Below are positions 17,038 to 26,516 of a DNA stretch of 64,000 nt, piece after piece. The position numbers and the translations under genes are program-made. This DNA is from Olleya sediminilitoris (lineage in GTDB: Bacteria > Bacteroidota > Bacteroidia > Flavobacteriales > Flavobacteriaceae): positions 1 to 64,000 of the forward strand of contig NZ_JAEMEF010000013.1 in assembly GCF_016785945.1 (NCBI RefSeq), given 5' to 3'. Below the pieces are notes generated by a model. It saw nothing but the letters and a program-made list of their open reading frames with translations, was not told the origin of the DNA and ran no database searches. The first letter of the stretch is position 1. The number at the start of each line of letters is the position of its first letter.

Positions 17038-19935
17038 ATGGATTTAAAAAGCTTAAAAAACAGCTTGTTAGGAGACTTGTTTTATGATGATTTAACCAAA
17101 TCTATTTATGCAACAGATGCTTCTGTTTATAGAATGCTTCCGTTAGCTGTGGCTTATCCAAAAAATAATAATGATTTAAAACTATTAATTCAGTTTGCTA
17201 CACAACACAAAACGTCTTTAATACCAAGAACAGCAGGAACTTCTTTAGCAGGTCAATGTGTAGGAGAAGGTATAGTAGTTGATGTTTCTAAATACTTTAA
17301 TTCTATAATATCTTTTGATCAGGTTAATAAAACGGTTACTGTTCAACCAGGAGTTATTCGTGATCAATTAAATAACTACTTAAAGCCCTACGGACTATTT
17401 TTTGGGCCAAATACGTCCACATCTAATAGGTGTATGATAGGTGGTATGGTTGGTAATAATTCATCCGGAACAACATCTATTAAATATGGTGTAACACGTG
17501 ATAAGGTTATAGAGCTAAACACTGTTTTAAGCGATGGTAGCGAAGTTCTTTTTAAAGCATTGTCTACAAAAGACTTTAATAATAAACTAAAATTAGAAAC
17601 CTTAGAAGGTCAGATTTATAATCAAATTAATAATAATGTACTTACAAATGACGCTAAAGCTGAAATTAATAAACATTATCCTAAACAAGAAATACATCGA
17701 AGAAACACAGGTTATGCAATTGACCAATTAGTAAATAATGAAACCATTAATTTATGTGATGTATTAACAGGAAGCGAAGGGACTTTAGCATTTACTACTC
17801 AAGTAACCTTAAAATTAGATGATTTACCTGATGAAAACAGAATTATGGTAGCGATGCACTTTACAACTATTGAGGCCTGCTTAATGGCTGTAAACCCAGC
17901 AATGGAAAATGATTTGTATACTTGTGAAATGATGGATAAAACCATTTTAGACCTTACAAAACATAATAAAACCCAACAAGAAAATAGGTTTTTTATTGAA
18001 GGTGACCCTAAAGCGATTTTAATGTGTGAAGTCAGAGCTAAAACCCTTGAAGAGGCTAAAATTAAAGCCAATAATTTAATCGCTACAACTGAAAAACAAA
18101 CCAAAAGTTATGCTAACCCTATTTTAATAAACAATCAAATAGATAAAGCAAATAATTTGAGAAGCGCAGGATTAGGTTTGTTAGGTAACATGATAGGAGA
18201 TAAAAAAGCAGTAGCTTGTATTGAAGATACAGCTGTTGCTTTACCAGATTTAGCCAATTATATACAAGAGTTTACAGCCTTAATGAAAGGTTATAATCAA
18301 AATGCAGTGTACTATGCTCATGCAGGAGCAGGCGAGTTGCATTTACGTCCTATTTTAGACTTAAAACAACAAGAGGACGTTAAGTTATTTAGACAAATAA
18401 CAACAGATGTCGCTTATTTAGTTAAAAAATATAATGGTTCTTTTAGTGGAGAACATGGAGATGGTATAGTAAGAGGTGAATTTGTTAAACTAATGATTGG
18501 CGATAAAAACTACCAATTATTAAAAGAAATAAAATCAACTTTTGATCCAAATAACATCTTTAATCCAGGAAAAATTATAGAGGCTTATCCTATGGATGAG
18601 AATTTAAGGTATGAAATAATTAGGGTTGAACCTAACATTGAAACCATTCTAGATTTTTCTAAATCTGAAGGAATTTTACGTGAAACCGAAAAATGTAACG
18701 GTTCTGGAGATTGCCGAAAATTACCAGAGTTTGGTGGGACAATGTGTCCTAGTTATCGTGCTACAAAAAACGAAAAGGATACCACTAGAGCTAGAGCAAA
18801 TGCACTACGAGAATTTCTTACTAATTCTGATAAAAATAACAGATTTAATCATAGAGAATTAAAGCAAGTTTTTGACTTATGTTTAAGTTGTAAAGCTTGT
18901 GCAAGCGAGTGTCCAAGTAGTGTAGATGTAGCAACTTTAAAAGCGGAGTTTTTATACCAATATCAAAAAGAAAACGGTGTATCTATTAGGACTAAAATGT
19001 TTGCTTATAATGATTCGTTAAACCAATTTGGAAGACGTTTTAGAGGACTTACAAATTTTACGTTTTCTAATCCTGTGACGTCTTTTATTATTAAAAAAAG
19101 TTTAGGTATAGCTAATGAAAGGAATTTACCATTATTGTCAAGTAAGACTTTAAATCATTTTTGTTTAAAATCTGAAAAACAAATAATTAGCAACGTTAAA
19201 AGCGATATTATTAAAACTATTTATTTGTTTAATGATGAGTTTACTAATCAATTAGATTCTGAAATTGGTAAAGATGCATTACAGCTTTTAAAACAATTAA
19301 ATTACAAAGTTAAAGTTGTTAAAAATGTAGAATCTGGTCGTGCGTTTATGTCTAAAGGATTATTAGAACAAGCTAAAAAAGTGGCTAACAATAATGTGAG
19401 TTTATATAAAGATTTAGTTTCGAAAAACACTCCATTAATTGGTATTGAACCTTCTGCTATTTTGTCTTTTAGGGATGAATATCCAAAGTTAGTCGACGAC
19501 AAAATTTCCGCGAAAGCGATTGCCCAAAATACGTTTTTAATAGAGGAGTTTTTATCTAATGAAATTGCTATTGGTAACATTACTTCAGATCAATTTACAA
19601 CTGAAGCCAAAGTGATAAAATTTCATGGTCATTGTCATCAAAAAGCACAGTCAAATCAAATCCATAGTTTTAATGTTTTAAACCTTCCTAAAAATTATAA
19701 GGTAACTTTAATACCAAGTGGTTGTTGTGGTATGGCAGGAAGTTTTGGATACGAAAAAGAACATTATGACGTCAGTATGGCTGTTGGTGAGCAAACCCTA
19801 TTTCCTGCTGTTAGAAAAGCCTCAAAAGCAACTGTTATTAGTGCTAATGGAACGAGTTGTAGACATCAAATAAAAGATGGAACGCAGCGTACAGCTTTGC
19901 ATCCAGTAACTATTTTAAGACAAGCTTTGTTATAA
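17038..19935 (+). CDS. FAD-linked oxidase fused to Fe-S/CCG domains (D-lactate/2-hydroxyacid dehydrogenase type)
   Basis: The 965-residue protein joins two halves that are separate subunits in GlcD/GlcF systems. The N-terminal FAD-binding PCMH domain has PRTAGTSLAGQCVGEG (about 62-77), and a FAD-oxidase C domain ends near NPGKIIEAYP (about 515). The Fe-S half has CNGSGDC and GTMCPSYR, a ferredoxin motif from Cys615 (CLSCKACASECP), and a CCG motif (HGHCHQKA, then SGCCGMAGSFG). Relatives oxidise D-lactate, glycolate or D-2-hydroxyglutarate and feed electrons to the membrane chain; which substrate is used here cannot be told. Its stop directly abuts the convergent gene at 19936. Confidence 0.92.
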   Translation: MDLKSLKNSLLGDLFYDDLTKSIYATDASVYRMLPLAVAYPKNNNDLKLLIQFATQHKTSLIPRTAGTSLAGQCVGEGIVVDVSKYFNSIISFDQVNKTVTVQPGVIRDQLNNYLKPYGLFFGPNTSTSNRCMIGGMVGNNSSGTTSIKYGVTRDKVIELNTVLSDGSEVLFKALSTKDFNNKLKLETLEGQIYNQINNNVLTNDAKAEINKHYPKQEIHRRNTGYAIDQLVNNETINLCDVLTGSEGTLAFTTQVTLKLDDLPDENRIMVAMHFTTIEACLMAVNPAMENDLYTCEMMDKTILDLTKHNKTQQENRFFIEGDPKAILMCEVRAKTLEEAKIKANNLIATTEKQTKSYANPILINNQIDKANNLRSAGLGLLGNMIGDKKAVACIEDTAVALPDLANYIQEFTALMKGYNQNAVYYAHAGAGELHLRPILDLKQQEDVKLFRQITTDVAYLVKKYNGSFSGEHGDGIVRGEFVKLMIGDKNYQLLKEIKSTFDPNNIFNPGKIIEAYPMDENLRYEIIRVEPNIETILDFSKSEGILRETEKCNGSGDCRKLPEFGGTMCPSYRATKNEKDTTRARANALREFLTNSDKNNRFNHRELKQVFDLCLSCKACASECPSSVDVATLKAEFLYQYQKENGVSIRTKMFAYNDSLNQFGRRFRGLTNFTFSNPVTSFIIKKSLGIANERNLPLLSSKTLNHFCLKSEKQIISNVKSDIIKTIYLFNDEFTNQLDSEIGKDALQLLKQLNYKVKVVKNVESGRAFMSKGLLEQAKKVANNNVSLYKDLVSKNTPLIGIEPSAILSFRDEYPKLVDDKISAKAIAQNTFLIEEFLSNEIAIGNITSDQFTTEAKVIKFHGHCHQKAQSNQIHSFNVLNLPKNYKVTLIPSGCCGMAGSFGYEKEHYDVSMAVGEQTLFPAVRKASKATVISANGTSCRHQIKDGTQRTALHPVTILRQALL
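19505..19519. repeat. GC-rich motif, exact copy (TTTCCGCGAAAGCGA)
   Basis: An exact copy of the scattered GC-rich motif lies inside the FAD/Fe-S oxidoreductase coding sequence. It encodes ISAKA in the DDKISAKAIAQ stretch, so it is tolerated in frame. Confidence 0.6.
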
Positions 19936-20775
19936 CTATTCAGTGATATTAAAATCTGTTAAGATTTGTGTATTTGTCGCTGATAAACTAGTTGGTAATG
20001 TACTAAGATCCATGCCTGATTGTTGTAAAAGTGCAAGTATTGTAGCATTTAAACTAAAAGAAATATTAGCTTCTGCTTGTATTAAACCAATGTCTTTAGC
20101 ATAATGACTTACAATGCTTAATACCTCTTGAGAGTCTACTATTGGAAGAGATTGACTTATTCCAAATTGAGTTACAGTAATGCTTGCTGATAGGTTTAAT
20201 GCTATTTTAGCAGAGGTTACAGTTTGATAATCAATAGTATTTACCACGTAGCTTTCTAAGTTTTGTAATTGTTGACTACTTAAGGTATAGTTAATAGTTA
20301 CAGGATAACCTTCAATATCTTGAGTAAACGTTCCTGATTGTGAAGACAATTCGGTTTCATTCTCAGCTGAAGTATTATAAAGTAAAGCATTATCTATTTC
20401 TATTTCAAAATCAAATCCTTCAATTGGTAATTGTATGCTACCATTGGAGGTTAAAGTCGTTTCGGTAAGCGATAATTCTCCAGAAGTTAAAATACCACTC
20501 ATGATTCCGTTAGCTAAATCACCTTGGTTAACCGTTAAATTATAACCAGTATTGGATTCACTTTCTACCATTAATAGGTCTGTATTTACAGTAGTTTCAT
20601 TAGTGTTATTATTAAGGTCAGTAACTAGGTAGGTCCAACTGTTGTCTAGGTGTAATGGGAAGAAGTTTCCTGTAAAAGCTACTTCATTATTATCCGTATT
20701 ATCTGAGTTATCATCAGAACAATTAAAAATTACAAGACTTAAAAATAGGAGAGTGATTAACTGTTTAAAATTCAT
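19936..20775 (-). CDS. Lipoprotein, unknown
   Basis: The 279-residue protein has a lipoprotein signal (LSLVIFNCSDD, lipobox Cys at about residue 19) followed by an Asp/Asn-rich linker, as in many Bacteroidota surface lipoproteins. The mature part is Ser/Thr-rich, with many predicted beta strands. No family is recognised. It is convergent with the FAD/Fe-S gene, with stops back-to-back and no room for a terminator. Confidence 0.8.
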   Translation of the reverse strand: MNFKQLITLLFLSLVIFNCSDDNSDNTDNNEVAFTGNFFPLHLDNSWTYLVTDLNNNTNETTVNTDLLMVESESNTGYNLTVNQGDLANGIMSGILTSGELSLTETTLTSNGSIQLPIEGFDFEIEIDNALLYNTSAENETELSSQSGTFTQDIEGYPVTINYTLSSQQLQNLESYVVNTIDYQTVTSAKIALNLSASITVTQFGISQSLPIVDSQEVLSIVSHYAKDIGLIQAEANISFSLNATILALLQQSGMDLSTLPTSLSATNTQILTDFNITE

Positions 20776-20831
20776 TTATGTGTTTTTTATAAAATTACAT
20801 AAATATACTTAAAACGAGGGTTATCAAATGC

Positions 20832-21677
20832 TTATTTGATTTTTTTAAGAGGTTTCATAATGGTAATAGCAGCAATTAACTCTTGTTCGGACATTTCTTT
20901 TAAATCTTCATCTGCAAAAAAAGCCGAGAGTTTGTCGTCACTATATTTATATAATTTCCAACGTTTAAACTGATACTCTAAAGCAGTAAAGTTTTCTACC
21001 CAGTCTCCAGAATTAAGATAGGTTGTTTTCCCTTTTTTGGTTTCGATAATTTCATTTTTTGGTTGGTGGATATGCCCACAAACCACATAATCGTAACCAT
21101 TTTCAATAGCTAAATCTGTTGCAGTAGTTTCAAAATTACTAATATATTTTACTGCTCCTTTAACACTGTTTTTTATTTTTTTGGATAGTGAATAACGTTC
21201 TTTTCCAAGGGTTACTAATATCCAATTTATAAATCTATTAAATAAAATTAAAAGGTCATAACCATAACCACCTAGTTTGGCTAACCATTTTGCGTTTTGG
21301 ATGGAGGCGTCAAATACATCACCATGAAAAAACCATGCTTTTTTTCCGTCTAATTCTAAAACCAATTTATTGACAATAGAAATATTACCGATTTCAGAGT
21401 CTGTAAATTTTCTAAGCATTTCATCATGGTTTCCAGTGATGTAAGTTACTTTTGTGCCTTTAGTAGCTAAAGACACAATCTTTTTAATAACTTGCATATG
21501 TGATTTAGGAAAGTAGCGCTTGCTGAACTGCCAAATGTCTATAATATCTCCATTTAGAATCAAATGTTTGGGTTCAACACTGCTAAGATAAGTCAATAAC
21601 TGTTTGGCATGACAACCATAAGTGCCTAAATGCACGTCTGATATAACAACAATTTCAACTTTTCTTTTTAATTTCAA
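20832..21677 (-). CDS. UDP-2,3-diacylglucosamine diphosphatase-like metallophosphoesterase
   Basis: The 281-residue protein carries the calcineurin-like phosphoesterase signature: ISDVHLG (Asp14, His16), LNGDIIDIW, GNHDE, FHGDVFD and CGHIHQP, in the order seen in LpxH. LpxH hydrolyses UDP-2,3-diacylglucosamine to lipid X in lipid A synthesis. The protein is somewhat longer than classical LpxH (~240-255 aa), so a related phosphoesterase is possible. It is divergent from aroC over a 185-bp region. Confidence 0.85.
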   Translation of the reverse strand: MKLKRKVEIVVISDVHLGTYGCHAKQLLTYLSSVEPKHLILNGDIIDIWQFSKRYFPKSHMQVIKKIVSLATKGTKVTYITGNHDEMLRKFTDSEIGNISIVNKLVLELDGKKAWFFHGDVFDASIQNAKWLAKLGGYGYDLLILFNRFINWILVTLGKERYSLSKKIKNSVKGAVKYISNFETTATDLAIENGYDYVVCGHIHQPKNEIIETKKGKTTYLNSGDWVENFTALEYQFKRWKLYKYSDDKLSAFFADEDLKEMSEQELIAAITIMKPLKKIK

Positions 21678-21862
21678 GGGATTCGTATGTTTTCAATAGT
21701 TTATATGCAAAGATTGGTTTCTATTGTTAATCAAACATTAATGCATAATTATCTAATTATAAGGTAATTGTTAAATTATCATTACCAGTTTTTTTAAGAT
21801 GAAATTATTAACGTTTTGTTTGACTGTTATTTATGACTATTTTAGCGTAAATTAATTTATTT

Positions 21863-22921
21863 ATGGCAGGTAATAGCTTCGGAAACTTATTTAAACTTAC
21901 CACTTTTGGAGAGTCACATGGTATTGCAATTGGTGGTATTATTGACGGATGTCCTCCAGGAATCAAATTAGATTTACATGCCATACAAGCAGAAATGGAT
22001 AGGCGTAAACCTGGTCAATCTGCTATTGTTACACAACGTAAAGAGCCAGATGAAGTTAAGTTTTTGTCAGGTGTTTTTGAAGGTGTTACAACAGGTACAC
22101 CAATTGGTTTTGTTATAGAAAATGCCAATCAAAAGTCTAAAGATTACTCGCACATAAAAGATAGTTACAGGCCAAGTCATGCAGATTATGTGTATGATAA
22201 AAAGTATGGTTTTAGAGATTATCGTGGTGGTGGACGCAGTTCTGCACGTGAAACAGCTAGTCGTGTTGTTGCAGGAGCTATTGCAAAACAAATGCTTAAC
22301 AATATAAAGATTAACGCATTTACATCCTCTGTTGGAGATATTTTTATAGATAAACCTTATCAAGATTTAGATTTTTCTAATACAGAAAGTAATGCTGTGC
22401 GTTGTCCAGATTCAGCTACAGCTGAAAAAATGATAGATCGTATTAAACAAATCCGTAAAGAAGGAGACACTATTGGTGGAACAGTAACTTGCGTATTACA
22501 AAATGTACCTATTGGATTAGGAGAACCTGTTTTTGATAAATTACATGCCGAATTAGGTAAAGCCATGTTATCTATTAATGCTGTAAAAGGTTTTGAATAT
22601 GGAAGCGGATTTTGTGGTGCTAAAATGAAAGGTAGTGATCACAACGATCAATTTAATATTGATGGTACGACTAAAACTAATTTATCAGGAGGTATTCAAG
22701 GAGGTATTAGTAACGGAATGGATATCTATTTTAGAGTGGCTTTTAAACCTGTAGCGACTTTAATACAAAAATACGAGACCATTAATAAAGAGGGTGAAAT
22801 TGTAGAAATGCAAGGTAAAGGTAGACATGACCCTTGCGTTGTACCAAGAGCTGTACCTATAGTTGAAGCCATGGCTGCATTGGTTTTAGCAGATTATTTT
22901 TTAATAAATAAGATTTACTAA
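21863..22921 (+). CDS. aroC: Chorismate synthase
   Basis: AroC makes chorismate from 5-enolpyruvylshikimate-3-phosphate, using reduced FMN. The 352-residue protein has all three family signatures: GESHG near the N-terminus, RPSHADY with [11 protein letters not shown] (about 105-135), and a late segment with [14 protein letters not shown] (about 285-298). The 185-bp leader is AT-rich without an obvious attenuator. The symporter gene follows after 51 bp. Confidence 0.97.
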   Translation: MAGNSFGNLFKLTTFGESHGIAIGGIIDGCPPGIKLDLHAIQAEMDRRKPGQSAIVTQRKEPDEVKFLSGVFEGVTTGTPIGFVIENANQKSKDYSHIKDSYRPSHADYVYDKKYGFRDYRGGGRSSARETASRVVAGAIAKQMLNNIKINAFTSSVGDIFIDKPYQDLDFSNTESNAVRCPDSATAEKMIDRIKQIRKEGDTIGGTVTCVLQNVPIGLGEPVFDKLHAELGKAMLSINAVKGFEYGSGFCGAKMKGSDHNDQFNIDGTTKTNLSGGIQGGISNGMDIYFRVAFKPVATLIQKYETINKEGEIVEMQGKGRHDPCVVPRAVPIVEAMAALVLADYFLINKIY

Positions 22922-22972
22922 ACATACTTTTAATTACTAAACTAACAAACACTTAAGATTTACATAAAGCAT

Positions 22973-24295
22973 ATGAAAAAACTTGCACTACACTGGAAAA
23001 TAATTATTGGAATGATTTTAGGAATCATTTTTGGATTTTTAATGAATAGCGTAAGTGGAGGTAAAGACTTTGTAACCGATTGGATTGCACCTTTTGGTAA
23101 AATATTTATCAATTTATTAAAGCTTATTGCAGTGCCTTTAATATTAGCCTCTTTAATTAAAGGAATTTCTGATTTAAAAGATATTTCTAAAATTAAATCT
23201 ATGGGATTGCGTACCATTGGTATTTACATTGGTACTACCGTAATCGCAATTATAATTGGTTTAAGTATTGTAAATATTGTTAAACCAGGTGTGGGAATGC
23301 CTGAAGAGACCATTGAAAAAATAAAAACAACTTATCAAGGTAATGCAGATGTTATGATTGGTAAAGCAAAAGCGACTCAAGATGCTGGACCATTACAAGC
23401 TCTGGTAGATGTTTTTCCTAGTAATATTTTTAAATCTTTTGCAGAACCAGCAATGCTTCAAGTTATCTTTTTTGCTTTGTTTGTTGGAATTTGTTTATTG
23501 TTAATTTCAGAGAAAAAAGCAAAACCATTAATAGACTTTTTTGATTCTTTAAATGAAGTTGTAATGAAAATGGTAGATTTAATAATGCTTTTTGCACCTT
23601 ATGCAGTATTTGCTTTAATGGCTAATGTTATTATAGCTTTTGACGATACGACCATTTTAGTCAAACTTTTAGGTTATGCAGCATGTGTAGTTGTTGGATT
23701 ATTTTTAATGATATGTTTTTACATGTTGCTAATTAAATTAGTGACTAAAAAATCACCTTTATGGTTTTTAAACAGATTTAGTCCTGCGCAATTATTAGCG
23801 TTTTCTACTTCAAGTAGTGCTGCGACTTTACCAGTAACTATGGAACGTGTTGAAGAGCATTTAGGTGTTGATAAAGAAGTTTCAGGATTTGTTTTACCTG
23901 TTGGAGCTACTGTAAACATGGATGGAACTAGTTTATATCAAGGGATTGCAGCTGTTTTTATCATGCAAGTAATTTGGCCAGAGGGATTGACATTAACCAA
24001 CCAATTAGTCATTGTTGGAACAGCTTTATTAGCCTCAATAGGTAGTGCAGCTGTACCAAGTGCAGGAATGGTAATGTTAGTTATTGTACTGGAAGCTATT
24101 GGTTTTCCAGCCGAATTATTACCAATTGGACTAGCGCTTATTTTTGCAGTAGATAGACCTTTAGATATGTGCAGAACTGTTGTTAACGTAACAGGTGACG
24201 CTACAGTGTCTATGTTAGTTGCTAAATCCTTAGGAAAACTTCATGATAATCCTGTACCAAAAGAATGGGATGATAATTACGATAAAGTAAAATAA
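22973..24295 (+). CDS. Dicarboxylate/amino acid:cation symporter (DAACS family)
   Basis: The 440-residue membrane protein is a glutamate/dicarboxylate transporter of the GltP/DctA family. Eight-TM-type hydrophobicity is clear. The serine-rich re-entrant loop FSTSSSAATLP and the NMDGTSLY motif are visible, as is a C-terminal AVDRPLDMCRT with the substrate-binding Arg/Asp. It takes up glutamate, aspartate or C4-dicarboxylates with Na+ or H+. It ends 8 bp before the sulfurtransferase gene, so the two are likely co-transcribed. Confidence 0.94.
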   Translation: MKKLALHWKIIIGMILGIIFGFLMNSVSGGKDFVTDWIAPFGKIFINLLKLIAVPLILASLIKGISDLKDISKIKSMGLRTIGIYIGTTVIAIIIGLSIVNIVKPGVGMPEETIEKIKTTYQGNADVMIGKAKATQDAGPLQALVDVFPSNIFKSFAEPAMLQVIFFALFVGICLLLISEKKAKPLIDFFDSLNEVVMKMVDLIMLFAPYAVFALMANVIIAFDDTTILVKLLGYAACVVVGLFLMICFYMLLIKLVTKKSPLWFLNRFSPAQLLAFSTSSSAATLPVTMERVEEHLGVDKEVSGFVLPVGATVNMDGTSLYQGIAAVFIMQVIWPEGLTLTNQLVIVGTALLASIGSAAVPSAGMVMLVIVLEAIGFPAELLPIGLALIFAVDRPLDMCRTVVNVTGDATVSMLVAKSLGKLHDNPVPKEWDDNYDKVK

Positions 24296-24303
24296 TCTAA
24301 ACA

Positions 24304-25455
24304 ATGGAAGGATTTGGTGACATAGTATCTGTAAACTGGTTAAAAGCTAATTTAAATCATCCGCAACTTATAATTTTGGATGCGACTATAGTTAAAGTCA
24401 CAGAAGTGGAAAATACTACAACAGAATTACAAATACCAAATGCTCGTTATTTTGATATTAAAAAGGATTTTAGTGATGTGTCATCACAATTTCCTAGTAC
24501 CATTCCCTCGGAACAACAATTTGAGCAATCTGCTCAACATTTAGGCATACAAAAAGACAGTTACATTGTTGTTTATGATACAAAGGGTATTTACTCTAGT
24601 CCTCGTGCTTGGTGGTTATTTAAAACTTTTGGACATGCTAATGTAGCAGTTTTGGATGGTGGTTTCCCAGAGTGGAATGCTCAAAAAGGTAAAACAGAAA
24701 TTAAGGCTAAAGCCGAATATATGACTGGTAATTTTAAAGCAAAATATAATCCTAGTAATGTTGTGTATTTTGAATCTTTAGATGTTATAGGTAAAGACGA
24801 AAATTTTAAAATTATTGATGCCAGATCTACAGAAAGATTTACCTCTAAAGTACCAGAACCTAGAGTAGGATTAAGATCAGGACATATTCCAAATTCTATT
24901 AATTTACCTTACACCTCAATTTTAGAAGCAAGTCTATTTAAATCTAAAGATGATATCACAGCTATATTTAATACTTTAGCTAAAGCTAATCAACATTTAG
25001 TGTTTACTTGTGGATCTGGTATAACAGCATCTATATTAAGTTTAGCAGCAACCACATTAGGTTATACTAATAGTGTTTATGATGGCTCGTGGACAGAATA
25101 CGGAACTTTAACCGCAACAACTATGGACAACCCTAAATTATGGACAAAAGAGCAATTGCTAGCTTATATTTTAATATTTGTAGCACATTCTGATTTAGAC
25201 GAAAGCAAAAAGGAAAAAGAATACATTTTATCAAGAGTAGATACAACTGTTTATAAAAAGGTACACGAAAAATTTGAACAAGATAATGACTATCAAAGTA
25301 TTCAAAATATAATTGAAGCTGTAAAATCTCATGATTACTATCGTAATGATTTAGCCGATTTGTTTGCCGATATAAAACTTATGGCATTTGCTGATGGAGA
25401 TATGGACCAAATAGAACATATGGCCTATAATTTACTTAAAAAAGTATTAAAGTAA
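24304..25455 (+). CDS. Tandem-rhodanese sulfurtransferase with a C-terminal TerB-like domain
   Basis: The 383-residue protein has two rhodanese domains (about 5-130 and 150-275). The second carries the active-site Cys236 in FTCGSGITA, the CG[S/T]G[V/I]T loop of 3-mercaptopyruvate sulfurtransferases. The last ~100 residues form an all-helical extension with acidic pairs (HSDLDESKKE, FADGDMDQIEH) resembling TerB/tellurite-resistance domains. Classic SseA stops at about 280 residues, so this is a fusion. It may couple sulfur transfer to metal or redox stress, but that is inference. Confidence 0.9.
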   Translation: MEGFGDIVSVNWLKANLNHPQLIILDATIVKVTEVENTTTELQIPNARYFDIKKDFSDVSSQFPSTIPSEQQFEQSAQHLGIQKDSYIVVYDTKGIYSSPRAWWLFKTFGHANVAVLDGGFPEWNAQKGKTEIKAKAEYMTGNFKAKYNPSNVVYFESLDVIGKDENFKIIDARSTERFTSKVPEPRVGLRSGHIPNSINLPYTSILEASLFKSKDDITAIFNTLAKANQHLVFTCGSGITASILSLAATTLGYTNSVYDGSWTEYGTLTATTMDNPKLWTKEQLLAYILIFVAHSDLDESKKEKEYILSRVDTTVYKKVHEKFEQDNDYQSIQNIIEAVKSHDYYRNDLADLFADIKLMAFADGDMDQIEHMAYNLLKKVLK

Positions 25456-25463
25456 ATTACGTT

Positions 25464-25880
25464 TTAATCTATAAACTTAGCTTTTAATTCAGGAGTAGGT
25501 ATCATACAAGATTCTTTTTTACCATACCATTTATATCTGTTTTTTGCCACAAAATCATAGACTAGATTTCTTATAAAAGTTGGGACTATAAAAAATATAG
25601 TCATTAAATTATTAGGAAACCCTAGTCGTTTAGCAATGTGTAAAGCTGCTGTAGATTTAATTTTTAGTCCTTTAGCTTCATTGTATAATAAAATAGAATC
25701 TGTTGCAGTGGTGTCTAAATTATATTTATCAATAATCTGTTTACCAATGGTACTTTGTAAAGGTGCAAATAAAAAAGCATTGTTCTTATCGCGTTTAATA
25801 ACGTAAAGTACAGAGCTGTTGCACAAATTACAAACACCATCAAAAAGAATTAAAGATTTGTCTTTTGGTAATTTTTGCAT
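25464..25880 (-). CDS. DCC-family (DUF393) thiol-disulfide oxidoreductase-like protein
   Basis: The domain begins LILFDGVCNLCNSSV, with the DxxCxLC signature that names the DCC family and a thioredoxin-like fold predicted for it. An open frame extends 12 codons further upstream, but the ATG at 25880 gives the usual short N-terminus. I therefore take 138 residues as the protein. The biochemical role is not established. It is divergent from the DUF962 gene with about 40 bp between. Confidence 0.85.
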   Translation of the reverse strand: MQKLPKDKSLILFDGVCNLCNSSVLYVIKRDKNNAFLFAPLQSTIGKQIIDKYNLDTTATDSILLYNEAKGLKIKSTAALHIAKRLGFPNNLMTIFFIVPTFIRNLVYDFVAKNRYKWYGKKESCMIPTPELKAKFID

Positions 25881-25920
25881 ATCACAAAAATAAATTAATA
25901 TATTTACATAAATCAATTTT

Positions 25921-26379
25921 ATGAAAACTTTACAACAATGGTTTGACAGCTACGCAGTCAGTCACCAAAACCCAACTAATATTTCAATTCATTTTATTTG
26001 TGTTCCAGCTATATTTTTTAGTGTAGTGGGTTTATTTATGGCTATACCTTCAGGTGTATTAAGCACGTTTTTACCACATCCAATTATTGCTAATTGGGCA
26101 TTTGTTGTTTTAGTAGTGATTTTAGTATTATTTTACTTTAGACTGTCTGTAAAAGTTGGGATACAAATGCTATTGTTTTCTGTATTTTGTTTGATACTTA
26201 ATTATTACATTGGTCAATATATATCCATTTTATATTTCTCAATAGCGCTATTTGTTATTGCTTGGATTGGTCAATTTTATGGTCATAAAGTTGAAGGTCA
26301 AAAACCTAGTTTTATTGATGATTTACAGTTTTTATTAGTTGGACCTGCTTGGGTTATGTACAAGTTATTTGGTAAGTAA
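25921..26379 (+). CDS. DUF962/Mpo1-like membrane protein
   Basis: The 152-residue protein has an N-terminal TLQQWFDSYAVSHQNPTN region, about four transmembrane helices and a C-terminal GQFYGHKVEGQKPSF, the pattern of the DUF962/YGL010w family. Yeast Mpo1 of this family is a dioxygenase of 2-hydroxy fatty acids, with conserved histidines matching the ones seen here. The role in bacteria is unproven. A hairpin follows in the gap to mutS2. Confidence 0.85.
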   Translation: MKTLQQWFDSYAVSHQNPTNISIHFICVPAIFFSVVGLFMAIPSGVLSTFLPHPIIANWAFVVLVVILVLFYFRLSVKVGIQMLLFSVFCLILNYYIGQYISILYFSIALFVIAWIGQFYGHKVEGQKPSFIDDLQFLLVGPAWVMYKLFGK

Positions 26380-26449
26380 TTAAATGTTAGTTTTATTACT
26401 TTAAAGCATATTAAGTTTTAGTGGTTTTCGATACAATTTGTTCGTGCCT

Positions 26450-26478
26450 CACCAATCCCTTAAAGTGAAGGTTTGGTG
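26450..26478. terminator. Hairpin between DUF962 and mutS2 genes
   Basis: Arms CACCAA and TTGGTG, with inner CC(C)TT/AAGG pairing, make a stem across 26450-26478 followed by TTTTG. It lies between convergent genes and may act as a weak terminator. The segment just before it (GTTTTCGATACAATTTG) resembles part of a repeat I recall from other flavobacteria. Confidence 0.5.
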
Positions 26479-26516
26479 TTTTGAAAATTTATAATACTAT
26501 TAATTACCTACTAGAT

